From Bradyrhizobium sp. SSBR45G (lineage in GTDB: Bacteria; Pseudomonadota; Alphaproteobacteria; Rhizobiales; Xanthobacteraceae): a stretch of 64,000 bases of DNA. This document shows positions 42,203 through 50,708 of this stretch, in pieces. Under the pieces are notes generated by a model. The model was not told the origin of the DNA. It was given only the letters and a program-made list of their open reading frames with translations, and did no database searches. The DNA lies in the NCBI RefSeq assembly GCF_030159255.1, contig NZ_BSCT01000017.1, positions 92,820 through 156,819 on the forward strand. The letters are read 5' to 3'. The translations under genes and the position numbers were made by a program. Every line of letters begins with the position of its first letter. Within the stretch, counting starts at the first letter, position 1.

Positions 42203-42658
42203 ATGAACCGATCCATCCTGCATCTTCTCGTCCTCCTGGTGCTCGTGGTCGGAGGCGGCTGGATCATCGGCGCCTCCAACATGCCCGGCGCCTGGTATGG
42301 CTCGCTCAACAAGCCCTGGTTCACCCCGCCGGGCTGGCTGTTTCCGATCGCCTGGACGGTGCTCTACATCATGGTCGCGGTGGCCGGCTGGCGGACGTAT
42401 GAGCGCGTGGTCAGCGGTGCCGTGATGCAGGTATGGTGGGGCCAGCTGGTGCTGAACTTCGCCTGGTCGCCGGTGTTCTTCACCGCGCATCTGATGTGGC
42501 CGGCCTTCGTGATCCTTGCCAGCATGTTCGTGTTGATCGTGACCTTCATCGTGATGCAATGGCGCGAGGACCGGATCGCGGCACTGCTGTTCGTGCCCTA
42601 TGCGTTCTGGGTCGCGTTCGCGTCGGTGCTGAATTTTACGGTGAACGTGCTGAATTGA
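42203..42658 (+). CDS. tspO: TspO/MBR family tryptophan-rich membrane protein
   Basis: A 151-residue integral membrane protein with five predicted helices and the family pattern: NMPGAWYGSLNKPWFTPPGW, PIAWTVLYIMVAVAGW, WGQLVLNFAWSPVFF. TspO binds porphyrins and lipids; in photosynthetic alphaproteobacteria it tunes pigment and oxygen-responsive gene expression. ATG 42203 is preceded by GAGCGGA; longer in-frame starts are not family-like. Confidence 0.93.
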   Translation: MNRSILHLLVLLVLVVGGGWIIGASNMPGAWYGSLNKPWFTPPGWLFPIAWTVLYIMVAVAGWRTYERVVSGAVMQVWWGQLVLNFAWSPVFFTAHLMWPAFVILASMFVLIVTFIVMQWREDRIAALLFVPYAFWVAFASVLNFTVNVLN

Positions 42659-42685
42659 GATGAGCGACAACCGGCAGCCGACAAG

Positions 42686-42776
42686 CGTAGGGTGGGCAAA
42701 GGCGCAACGCGCCGTGCCCACCGGCGTTCGGATTCGGGGATCGATGGTGGGCACGCTTCGCTTTGCCCACCCTACG
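42686..42776. repeat. GTAGGGTGGGCAAAG palindromic repeat, copy 3
   Basis: Compact 91-bp copy: CGTAGGGTGGGCAAAGGCGC and GCTTTGCCCACCCTACG at the ends, GTGCCCACC / GGTGGGCAC within. It begins 28 bp after the tspO stop and may also serve as a 3' hairpin. Confidence 0.75.
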
Positions 42777-42837
42777 CGGCTGAGTCGGGGGCGGCGCTGA
42801 TGGGGCGATCGAGCATGCTGCCGCCGCATCCTCCGCT

Positions 42838-42963
42838 GTCGTCCCTGCGAACGCAGGGACCCATACCGCGGACGGCCGATTGTCGGAAAAGACTCGGAGT
42901 CGCCTTTCGCGCTCAACAATCAGGGCCGGTGGTTATGGGTCCCGGCGTTCGCCGGGACGACGG
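42838..42963. repeat. GGGACCCATA ... TATGGGTCCC palindromic repeat, copy 2
   Basis: Arms TGTCGTCCCTGCGAACGC / GGCGTTCGCCGGGACGACGG and CAGGGACCCATA / TTATGGGTCCC enclose a variable centre. Relative of 21433-21587. The gap 42659-43020 holds just this and the preceding repeat before the LysR gene. Confidence 0.65.
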
Positions 42964-43020
42964 CATAGGGCGGGGCTGGCAGCGGGGCAGCCTTACGCTG
43001 GATGGTCGGGTCGTCCACCC

Positions 43021-43920
43021 ATGAACCTCAAGCAGCTCGAATATTTCGTGCAGGTCGCCGAGCTCGGCTCGTTCAGCAAGGCGGCAAGCGTGCTCGACGT
43101 GGCGCAGCCGGCGCTGTCGCGGCAGGTGCGAGCGCTGGAATCCGAATTGAAGCAGCAGCTGTTCGCGCGCAATGGCCGCGGCGTCGCGCTGACGGAAGCC
43201 GGCAAGCGGCTGCTCGATCACAGCGTCGGCGTGCTGCAGCTGGTGGCGCATGCGCGCGAGGATCTCGGCGCCAGCCGGGACGCGCCGGTCGGCCGCGTCA
43301 CGATCGGCCTGCCGCCGAGCATCGCGCGGCAATTGACCTTGCCGCTGATCGACCGTTTCCGCAAGGAATATCCGGCGGCGCGGCTCGCCGTCGTCGAGGG
43401 CCTGTCGACGCATGTGGTGGAGTGGGTGACCACCGGCCGCATCGATGTCGGGATGGTCTACAATCCCGAAGCGGAGGCGGGGATCGAGATCACGCCGGTG
43501 CTGCAGGAGCCGCTTGCGCTGGTCAGCCACGCGCCGAAGGGCAAGCGCCGCGTCACCGCGCCGCTGCCGATGGCCGAGCTGTCGCGCTACCAGCTGATCA
43601 TGCCCGAGCGGGTGCACGCGATGCGGCGCCTGCTGGAGACGCAGGCCGCGCTCGCCGGCATCAAGCTGGACATCGCCTGGGAGGTCTCGAGCGTGCCCTC
43701 GATCATCGATCTCGTCTGCGCCGGCTACGGCCATGCCGTGCTGACGCCGAGCGGCGTCGCCGCCTCCGGCCGCGCTGGCGAGCTCGCCATCCGCCCGCTG
43801 ACCGAGCCGGCCCCGACCAGCGTGCTGTGCTTCGTCACCTCGGCCCACAAGCGGCCGACACCGCTGGCGCAGCACACCATGAAGCTGGCCACGGCGCTGA
43901 TCCGGAAGCTGCCGCGGTAG
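43021..43920 (+). CDS. LysR-family transcriptional regulator
   Basis: A 299-residue regulator with an N-terminal winged helix (NLKQLEYFVQVAELGSFSKA ... AQPALSRQVRALE) and a periplasmic-binding-like effector domain from about residue 90. It precedes the protocatechuate 4,5-cleavage operon on the same strand and is likely its activator, as PmdR is in Comamonas, though separated from it by a 507-bp repeat-bearing gap. Other LysR functions cannot be excluded. Confidence 0.87.
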   Translation: MNLKQLEYFVQVAELGSFSKAASVLDVAQPALSRQVRALESELKQQLFARNGRGVALTEAGKRLLDHSVGVLQLVAHAREDLGASRDAPVGRVTIGLPPSIARQLTLPLIDRFRKEYPAARLAVVEGLSTHVVEWVTTGRIDVGMVYNPEAEAGIEITPVLQEPLALVSHAPKGKRRVTAPLPMAELSRYQLIMPERVHAMRRLLETQAALAGIKLDIAWEVSSVPSIIDLVCAGYGHAVLTPSGVAASGRAGELAIRPLTEPAPTSVLCFVTSAHKRPTPLAQHTMKLATALIRKLPR

Positions 43921-43944
43921 CCACCTCGCGCCGCGCAACCGGTG

Positions 43945-44173
43945 CCACCCTCCCCCTCCAGGCAGGGCTGTCGCATTTGACCAATCTGAGTTTTTCGCGA
44001 AACCGTCTCCACATCGTCATGCCCGGGCTCCGTCCCGGGCATCCACGTCGTTCCCAGCATGCCGAGCGACGTGGATGGCCGGGACAAGCCCGGCCATGAC
44101 GACGCGGAGAGAGACGAGCGCAAAACTGCGATCGTCAAATGCGATAGCCCTGCCCCCTCCAGGGGAGGGTGGA
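43945..44173. repeat. Element bounded by 19-bp inverted arms with inner palindrome
   Basis: CAGGGCTGTCGCATTTGAC (43963-43981) is matched at 18 of 19 positions by the reverse complement of 44134-44152, and CCACCCTCCCC extends both arms outward. Inside, 44018-44104 is a GTCATGCCCGGGCTCCG / CGGCCATGACG-type palindrome common in bradyrhizobia. The layout resembles a miniature inverted-repeat element. The rest of gap 43921-44427 shows nothing else but the likely operon promoter. Confidence 0.6.
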
Positions 44174-44427
44174 GCCCGTGGTTTCTACGTTATCCAAAGC
44201 CACAGCGCGGTTGTTGAGACCCATTCTAAAATCAGCATGGCTCATTCGACCTCTTATGCCGTTTCGGAATAGCTGATAGATACCGCCCGGCGCTGGCGCG
44301 GCTCGACGCTCTCGGTCACATAGCCGGTCAAGCCGCCGAGCTGCGGGGCCGATTGCGCGTGGACCGCGTGCCCTTGCGGATCTCGGTCAACGAGCCAGAA
44401 CAGCGCGCCCCAAGGAAAGCAGAAGCG

Positions 44428-45804
44428 ATGCCAACGACCGCCCGCGTCGACGTCCAGGCCTTTCTCGACGACCACAAGTTCTCCGCCTTCCAATGGCTGA
44501 TCTTCGTGCTCGGCTTCGTCATCGTGCTGCTCGACGGCTTCGACACCGCGGCGATCGGCTTCATTGCGCCGTCGCTGCTGAAGGAGTGGGGGATCGAGAA
44601 ATCGGCGCTGGGGCCGGTCTTGAGCGCGGCGCTGTTCGGCCTCGCCGGCGGCGCGCTGTTCGCAGGTCCCATTGCCGACCGTCTCGGCCGCAAGCTGGTG
44701 CTGGTCGGCTCTGTGCTGATCTTCGGCATCGCCTGCCTGGCCTCGGCCTTCGCGACCAACCTGACCGAGCTCACCGTGCTCCGTTGCGTGACCGGCATCG
44801 GCCTCGGCGCCGCCATGCCGAACGCCGTGACCCTGCTCAGCGAGTACTGCCCGGGCCGGCTGCGTGCCACCATGACCAATTTGATGTTCTGCGGCTTCCC
44901 GCTGGGCGCCGCCTGCGGCGGTTTCCTGGCCGCCTGGATGATCCCGCAATGGGGCTGGCGCAGCGTGCTGGTGCTCGGCGGCGTCACGCCGCTGGTGCTG
45001 ACGGTCCTGCTGATCGTGATCCTGCCGGAGTCCGTGCACTATTTGCTGTCGCGCGGCGCGAGCGTCGAGCGTGTCCGCAAGGTGATGCGCCGGATCTCTG
45101 CCGCGGCCGCCGATGTCGGCCAGTTCGTGATGCTGGAGCCGGAGCATGCCGAGACCACGCGGCGCGTCAACGCCACCGGCATCGGCATGGTGCTGTCGCC
45201 GGTGCTGCGCGTGGGCACGCTGATGCTGTGGATCACCTATTTCATGGGGCTCGTGATCTTCTATTCGCTGATCAACTGGATGCCGGTGCTGTTCAAGGAT
45301 GTCGGGCTCAACCCGCAGACCGCGACCCTGATCTCGGCGCTGTTCCCGCTCGGCGGCGTCGGCGCGGTGTTCTTCGGCCTGCTGATGGACCGCTTCAACG
45401 CCAACCGCATCGTCGCGGTCGGCTACGCCCTGACCGCGGTGACGATCTTCCTGATCGGCCAGGCGGTCGGCAACATCGGCTTCCTGGTGGTGATCGTGTT
45501 CGTCGCCGGCGTCGTGATGAACACGGCCCAGTCGTCGCTGCCGGCGCTGGCGGCGGCGTTCTATCCGACCCAGGGCCGGGCCACCGGCGTTGCCTGGATG
45601 ATGGGCATCGGCCGCTTCGGCGGTATTGCCGGCTCCTTCCTGGTCGCCGAGCTGACCGCGCGCCACCTGACCTTCAGCGAGATTTTCACCGTGATCGCAG
45701 TTCCCGGCTTGATCGCGGCGCTCGCCCTTGTGGTAAAGCAGGCCGTGGGACCAACCGGCCGCGCCAGCGGCAAGGACGTCGGCACCGCCGTGGTGGCGCA
45801 TTGA
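44428..45804 (+). CDS. MFS aromatic acid:proton symporter, PcaK/PmdK-like
   Basis: A 458-residue twelve-helix transporter of the AAHS family. The helix 1 signature LLDGFDTAAIGFIAPSL carries the Asp residues needed for proton-coupled aromatic acid uptake, and the loop 2-3 motif GPIADRLGRK is canonical. Heading the ligJ-ligC row, it is probably the protocatechuate or 4-hydroxybenzoate importer. AAGGA lies 11 bases before ATG 44428. Confidence 0.88.
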   Translation: MPTTARVDVQAFLDDHKFSAFQWLIFVLGFVIVLLDGFDTAAIGFIAPSLLKEWGIEKSALGPVLSAALFGLAGGALFAGPIADRLGRKLVLVGSVLIFGIACLASAFATNLTELTVLRCVTGIGLGAAMPNAVTLLSEYCPGRLRATMTNLMFCGFPLGAACGGFLAAWMIPQWGWRSVLVLGGVTPLVLTVLLIVILPESVHYLLSRGASVERVRKVMRRISAAAADVGQFVMLEPEHAETTRRVNATGIGMVLSPVLRVGTLMLWITYFMGLVIFYSLINWMPVLFKDVGLNPQTATLISALFPLGGVGAVFFGLLMDRFNANRIVAVGYALTAVTIFLIGQAVGNIGFLVVIVFVAGVVMNTAQSSLPALAAAFYPTQGRATGVAWMMGIGRFGGIAGSFLVAELTARHLTFSEIFTVIAVPGLIAALALVVKQAVGPTGRASGKDVGTAVVAH

Positions 45805-45853
45805 GCGGCTCGCAGCGGCCGGAACGAGAGCAATTTTCGAGGGAGAGACTGAC

Positions 45854-46879
45854 GTGATCATCGACGTGCACGGCCATTACACGACGGCTCCGAAGGCGCT
45901 GGAAGAGTGGCGCAACCGGCAGATCGCGGGCATCAAGGATCCCTCCGCCGCGCCCAAGGTGAGCGAGCTCAAGATCAGCGACGACGAATTGCGCGAGAGC
46001 ATCGAGAGCAACCAGCTCAAGAAGATGAAGGAGCGCGGCAGCGACCTCACGGTGTTCTCGCCGCGCGCCAGCTTCATGGCCCACCATATCGGCGATTTCC
46101 AGGTCTCCTCGACCTGGGCCGGCATCTGCAACGAGCTGTGCTACCGCGTCAGCCAGCTCTTCCCCGACTATTTCATCGGCGTCGCGATGCTGCCGCAGTC
46201 GCCGGGCGTGGACCCCAAGACCTGCATTCCCGAGTTGGAGAAGTGCATCAAGGAGTACGGCTTCGTCGGCATCAATCTGAACCCGGACCCGTCGGGCGGC
46301 CACTGGACCTCGCCGCCGCTGTCGGACCGGCATTGGTATCCGATCTACGAGAAGATGGTCGAGCTCGACATCCCCGCGATGATCCACGTCTCGACCAGCT
46401 GCAACGCCTGCTTCCACACCACGGGCGCGCATTACCTCAATGCCGACACCACGGCGTTCATGCAGTGCCTGACCTCGGACCTGTTCAAGGACTTCCCGAC
46501 CCTGAAGTTCCTGATTCCGCATGGCGGCGGCGCGGTGCCGTATCATTGGGGCCGGTTCCGCGGCCTCGCGCAGGAACTGAAGAAGCCGCTGTTGAAGGAT
46601 CATTTGCTCAACAACATCTTCTTCGATACCTGCGTGTATCACCAGCCGGGCATCGACCTGCTCACGGGCGTGATCCCGATCGACAACATCCTGTTCGCCA
46701 GCGAAATGATCGGTGCCGTCCGCGGCATCGATCCGGAGACGGGCTTCTACTACGACGACACCAAGCGCTACATCGAGGCCGCCAAGCTGACGCCCGAGCA
46801 GCGCCACCAGATCTACGAAGGCAACGCCCGGCGCGTGTTCCCGCGGCTCGACGCCGCGTTGAAGGCCAAGGGCAAGTGA
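45854..46879 (+). CDS. ligJ: 4-oxalomesaconate hydratase
   Basis: Adds water to 4-oxalomesaconate to give 4-carboxy-4-hydroxy-2-oxoadipate. The 341-residue amidohydrolase-fold protein equals the length of Sphingobium LigJ and starts, from GTG 45854, with the metal-ligand motif IIDVHGHY (His6, His8); further ligands lie in MIHVSTSCNACFHTTGAHY and IPHGGGAVPYHWGR. GAGGGAGAG precedes the GTG. It is the PmdE equivalent and lies between transporter and aldolase. Confidence 0.92.
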   Translation: MIIDVHGHYTTAPKALEEWRNRQIAGIKDPSAAPKVSELKISDDELRESIESNQLKKMKERGSDLTVFSPRASFMAHHIGDFQVSSTWAGICNELCYRVSQLFPDYFIGVAMLPQSPGVDPKTCIPELEKCIKEYGFVGINLNPDPSGGHWTSPPLSDRHWYPIYEKMVELDIPAMIHVSTSCNACFHTTGAHYLNADTTAFMQCLTSDLFKDFPTLKFLIPHGGGAVPYHWGRFRGLAQELKKPLLKDHLLNNIFFDTCVYHQPGIDLLTGVIPIDNILFASEMIGAVRGIDPETGFYYDDTKRYIEAAKLTPEQRHQIYEGNARRVFPRLDAALKAKGK

Positions 46880-46894
46880 ACTAGGACCAGCGAG

Positions 46895-47590
46895 ATGAGC
46901 ACACCCATGAACAATCTCGGCATCGTCAAGAAGAGCATCACCCGCGCCGACAAGGCCGCGGTCGAGAAGCTGTCGAAGTTCGGCGTCGCCACCATCCACG
47001 AGGCGATGGGCCGCGTCGGGCTGATGCAGTGCTACATGCGTCCGATCTATCCGACGGCGAAGATGTGCGGCACCGCGGTCACCGTGCTGCTGCAGCCCGG
47101 CGACAACTGGATGCTGCATGTCGCGGCCGAGCAGATCCAGCCCGGCGACGTCGTCGTCGCCGCCTGCACGGTGGAGAACACCGACGGCTTCTTCGGCGAT
47201 CTGCTGGCGACCAGCTTCCGCGCCCGCGGCGCCCAGGGGCTGGTCATCGACGGCGGCGTGCGTGACGTGACCGATCTGACGGAGATGCAGTTTCCGGTGT
47301 TCTCGCGCGCGATCTCGGCCCGCGGCACCGTCAAGGCCACGCTCGGCTCGGTCAACATCCCGATCGTCTGCGCTGGCGTGGCCGTGAACCCCGGCGACGT
47401 GATCGTCGCTGACGTCGACGGCATCGTCGTCGTGCCGGCCGCGGTCGCGCATCAGGCTGCTGACGCCGCCGCCGCGCGCGAGGCCAATGAGGCCGACAAG
47501 CGCGAGAAGTTGGCGTCGGGCGTTCTCGGCCTGGATATGTACAAGATGCGTGAGCCCTTGGCGAAGGCCGGGCTCAAGTACATCGACTGA
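46895..47590 (+). CDS. ligK: 4-carboxy-4-hydroxy-2-oxoadipate aldolase/oxaloacetate decarboxylase
   Basis: Cleaves 4-carboxy-4-hydroxy-2-oxoadipate to pyruvate and oxaloacetate, the last step of the 4,5-cleavage route. The 231-residue class II aldolase has the RraA-like fold; the catalytic motif VIDGGVRDVTDL places Arg123 and Asp124 at the numbers known for this family, and VEKLSKFGVATIHEAMGRVG opens the domain. It is the PmdF/GalC equivalent, 15 bp after ligJ. Confidence 0.92.
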   Translation: MSTPMNNLGIVKKSITRADKAAVEKLSKFGVATIHEAMGRVGLMQCYMRPIYPTAKMCGTAVTVLLQPGDNWMLHVAAEQIQPGDVVVAACTVENTDGFFGDLLATSFRARGAQGLVIDGGVRDVTDLTEMQFPVFSRAISARGTVKATLGSVNIPIVCAGVAVNPGDVIVADVDGIVVVPAAVAHQAADAAAAREANEADKREKLASGVLGLDMYKMREPLAKAGLKYID

Positions 47591-47593
47591 GCG

Positions 47594-48517
47594 ATGACCG
47601 CAGCATCCAACCAGTGGCATGTCGGGCTGATCGGCTACGGCGAAGTCGGCAAGATCCTCGCCGAGGATCTGCGCAAGGACGGCGTTCGCGTTTCGGCCTA
47701 TGACGTCAAGCTGGCCGACTCTCGTGGGGATGCGATGCGTGGCCATGCTGACAGCATCGGCGTGAGGCTGGCGGCATCGCATGCCGAGCTGGCCGCGCAG
47801 GCCGACTTCATCGTCTCCGCGGTCACGGCGAGCCAGGATGTGGCCGTCGCCGAGGCCTGCGCTGCGGCGGTCAAGCCGGGCGCCTGGTTCCTCGACTTCA
47901 ACTCGGCCTCGCCCGGCGCCAAGCAGCGCGCGGCCGCGCTGATCGACGGCGCCGGCGGCCGCTATGTCGAAGGCGCGGTCATGACCTCGGTGCCGCCCTA
48001 TCGCATCAAGGTGCCGCTGCTGCTCGGCGGCGCCGGCGCGCGCGAACTGGCGCCGCTGCTCAACGATCTCGGCTTCGCGGCGAAGTTCGCCAGCGACAGG
48101 CTCGGCGTCGCCTCGGCGACCAAGATGTGCCGCAGCATCATGATCAAGGGCCTCGAGGCGATGGTGATCGAGAGCTTCACCACCGCGCGCGCCTATGGCG
48201 TCGAGGATGCCGTGCTGGCCTCGCTCAAGGAGACCTTCCCCGGCATCGACTGGGAGAAGCAGGGCGCCTATTTCTTCCAGCGCGTGATCGAGCATGGCCG
48301 CCGCCGCGCCGAGGAGGTCAGGGAGGTCGCCGAGACCGTGCGTGATATCGGGCTGACGCCGTGGTCGGCGCAGGGCACCGCCGAGCGCCAGACCTGGGTC
48401 GCCGACCTCGCCGATGACGGCCTGTTCGGCACGCGCGGAGACAAGGACTTCGCGCGCAGTCCGGACTGGCGCACCGAGGCCGATCGCATTCTCAACAAGA
48501 TCAAGTCCAAGGAGTAG
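47594..48517 (+). CDS. 6-phosphogluconate dehydrogenase-like NAD(P)-binding protein (DUF1932 type)
   Basis: A 307-residue protein with an N-terminal Rossmann fold (HVGLIGYGEVGKILAEDL), a middle segment FNSASPGAKQRAAALIDG, and a C-terminal helical domain of the DUF1932 kind (SATKMCRSIMIKGLEAMV). It begins 3 bp after ligK and ends 8 bp before ligI, so it is a firm member of the operon. No step of the classical pathway needs a second dehydrogenase; a beta-hydroxyacid or imine reductase side activity, or a substitute for a missing isomerase, are open possibilities. Function unknown. Confidence 0.85.
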   Translation: MTAASNQWHVGLIGYGEVGKILAEDLRKDGVRVSAYDVKLADSRGDAMRGHADSIGVRLAASHAELAAQADFIVSAVTASQDVAVAEACAAAVKPGAWFLDFNSASPGAKQRAAALIDGAGGRYVEGAVMTSVPPYRIKVPLLLGGAGARELAPLLNDLGFAAKFASDRLGVASATKMCRSIMIKGLEAMVIESFTTARAYGVEDAVLASLKETFPGIDWEKQGAYFFQRVIEHGRRRAEEVREVAETVRDIGLTPWSAQGTAERQTWVADLADDGLFGTRGDKDFARSPDWRTEADRILNKIKSKE

Positions 48518-48525
48518 GGAACCTC

Positions 48526-49440
48526 ATGGAGTTCCAGAAGACCCCCGGGTGGCTCGACTGGTACGACGGCCCGTCGAAGCCCCGCTTCAAGGTGCCGGCC
48601 GGATCCGTCGATGCGCATTGCCACGTGTTCGGCCCTGGCGCCGAATTCCCCTACGCGCCCGAGCGCAAATACACGCCCTGTGACGCGTCCAAGCAGCAGC
48701 TCTACGCGTTGCGCGATCATCTCGGCTTCGCCCGCAACGTCGTGGTGCAGGCGACCTGCCATGGCGCCGACAACCGCGCCATGGTCGATGCGCTCGTGCA
48801 CTCGAACGGCAAGGCCCGCGGCGTCGCGACCGTCAAGCGCAGTGTCACGGACGCCGAGCTGCAGGCGATGCACGACGCCGGCGTGCGCGGCGTCCGCTTC
48901 AACTTCGTCAAGCGCCTGGTCGACTTCACGCCCAAGGACGAACTGATCGAGATTGCCAACCGCATCAACAAGCTCGGCTGGCACGTCGTGATCTACTTCG
49001 AAGCCGTTGATCTGCCTGAGTTGTGGGACTTCTTCACGTCCCTGCCGACCACGGTCGTCGTCGATCACATGGGCCGTCCCGACGTCACAAAGCCGGTCGC
49101 CGGTCCGGAGTTCGAGCTGTTCGTGAAGTTCATGCGCGAGCACAACAACGTCTGGTCCAAGGTGAGCTGCCCGGAGCGGCTGTCGGTCGCCGGCCCGCGG
49201 GCCTTGAACGGCGAGCAGAACGCCTATCGCGACGTGGTGCCGTTCGCCAGGCGTATCGTCGAGACCTTCCCGGATCGCGTGCTGTGGGGCACTGACTGGC
49301 CGCATCCGAACCTGAAGGACCACATGCCCGACGACGGGCTGCTGGTCGATTTCATTCCGCATATCGCCGTCACCGCGGAGCTGCAGCAAAAGCTCCTGGT
49401 CGACAACCCGATGCGGCTTTACTGGCCCGACGAATCCTAA
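48526..49440 (+). CDS. ligI: 2-pyrone-4,6-dicarboxylate lactonase
   Basis: Hydrolyses 2-pyrone-4,6-dicarboxylate to 4-oxalomesaconate. The 304-residue amidohydrolase carries VDAHCHVFGPG with His31 and His33, the same numbers as in Sphingobium LigI, plus WGTDWPHPN with Asp257, the proposed catalytic acid. Length exceeds LigI (293) slightly. Tight spacing to both neighbours (8 and 13 bp). It is the PmdD equivalent. Confidence 0.93.
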   Translation: MEFQKTPGWLDWYDGPSKPRFKVPAGSVDAHCHVFGPGAEFPYAPERKYTPCDASKQQLYALRDHLGFARNVVVQATCHGADNRAMVDALVHSNGKARGVATVKRSVTDAELQAMHDAGVRGVRFNFVKRLVDFTPKDELIEIANRINKLGWHVVIYFEAVDLPELWDFFTSLPTTVVVDHMGRPDVTKPVAGPEFELFVKFMREHNNVWSKVSCPERLSVAGPRALNGEQNAYRDVVPFARRIVETFPDRVLWGTDWPHPNLKDHMPDDGLLVDFIPHIAVTAELQQKLLVDNPMRLYWPDES

Positions 49441-49453
49441 GAGGAGGGAAGCG

Positions 49454-49843
49454 ATGTCGCTCGACAAACCCTATACCGACGTTCCCGGCACGACCATCTT
49501 CGACGCGGACATGTCGCGGATGGGCTATCACCTCAACCAGTTCTGCATGTCGCTGATGAAGGCCGAGAACCGTGCCCGCTTCAAGGCCAATGAGCGCGCC
49601 TATCTCGACGAATGGCCGATGACGGAGGAGCAGAAGCAAGCGGTGCTCGACCGCGACCTCAATCGCTGCATTTCGCTCGGCGGCAACATCTACTTCCTCG
49701 CCAAGATCGGCGCGACCGACGGCAAGAGTTTTCAGCAGATGGCCGGCAGCATGACCGGCATGACCGAAGAGCAATACCGCGACATGATGGTGAAGGGCGG
49801 CCGCTCGGTCGAGGGCAACCGCTACACCGGGGAGAAGAAGTAA
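49454..49843 (+). CDS. ligA: Protocatechuate 4,5-dioxygenase alpha subunit
   Basis: Small helical subunit (129 residues) that caps the active site of the extradiol dioxygenase. Recognisable by YHLNQFCMSLMKAENRARF, AVLDRDLNRCISLGGNIYF and FQQMAGSMTGMTEEQYR. AGGAGGGAAG gives a strong ribosome site. It abuts ligB with no gap. Confidence 0.95.
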   Translation: MSLDKPYTDVPGTTIFDADMSRMGYHLNQFCMSLMKAENRARFKANERAYLDEWPMTEEQKQAVLDRDLNRCISLGGNIYFLAKIGATDGKSFQQMAGSMTGMTEEQYRDMMVKGGRSVEGNRYTGEKK

Positions 49844-50707
49844 ATGGCAAGAATCTCCGCAAGCGTTTTCACCTCGCACGTCCCGGCGATCGGCGCCGCC
49901 CTCGACCTTGGCAAGACCGGCGAGGACTATTGGAAGCCGGTGTTCGCCGGCTACGACTTTGCCAAGCAGTGGGAAAAGGAGCAGAAGCCGGACGTCGTGT
50001 TCCTGGTCTTCAACGACCATGCGACCGCCTTCAGCCTGGACATGATTCCCACCTTCGCGATCGGCACCGCGGCCGAGTATCAGCCCGCCGACGAGGGCTG
50101 GGGCCCGCGCCCGGTGCCCAAGGTGATCGGCCATCCGAAGCTCGCCGCGCACATCGCGCAGTCGGTGATCCAGGACGATTTCGATCTCACGATCGTCAAC
50201 AAGATGGACGTCGATCACGGCCTCACGGTGCCGCTCAGCCTGGTGTTCGGCCAGGTCGACGCCTGGCCGTGCCCGGTGATCCCGTTCGCCGTCAACGTCG
50301 TGCAATATCCGGTGCCGTCGGGCCGCCGCTGCTTCATGCTCGGCAAGGCGATCCGCAAGGCGATCGAGAGCTATGACGAGCCGCTCAACGTGCAGATCTG
50401 GGGCACCGGCGGCATGAGCCACCAGCTGCAGGGTCCGCGCGCCGGCCTGATCAACCGCGAATGGGACAATGCGTTCCTGGACAAGCTGATCAATGATCCG
50501 GAAGGCCTGTCCAAGGTGCCGCATATCGACTACGTGCGCGAGGCCGGCAGCGAGGGCATCGAGCTCGTGATGTGGCTGATCGCGCGCGGCGCGATGAGCG
50601 ACGTGAACGAGACCAAGAAGGGCAACGCGCCAACCGTGCGCCATCGCTTCTACCATGTGCCGGCGAGCAACACCGCCGTCGGCCATGTGATCCTGGAGAA
50701 CAACTGA
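49844..50707 (+). CDS. ligB: Protocatechuate 4,5-dioxygenase beta subunit
   Basis: Catalytic iron(II) subunit that opens protocatechuate between C4 and C5 to 4-carboxy-2-hydroxymuconate-6-semialdehyde. The 287-residue protein has the iron ligands His12 (FTSHVPAIGAA), His59 (FNDHATAF) and Glu240 (GSEGIELVMW); Sphingobium LigB has 12, 61 and 242, so spacing is conserved. Starts right after the ligA stop and ends 1 bp before ligC. Confidence 0.95.
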   Translation: MARISASVFTSHVPAIGAALDLGKTGEDYWKPVFAGYDFAKQWEKEQKPDVVFLVFNDHATAFSLDMIPTFAIGTAAEYQPADEGWGPRPVPKVIGHPKLAAHIAQSVIQDDFDLTIVNKMDVDHGLTVPLSLVFGQVDAWPCPVIPFAVNVVQYPVPSGRRCFMLGKAIRKAIESYDEPLNVQIWGTGGMSHQLQGPRAGLINREWDNAFLDKLINDPEGLSKVPHIDYVREAGSEGIELVMWLIARGAMSDVNETKKGNAPTVRHRFYHVPASNTAVGHVILENN

Positions 50708-50708
50708 C

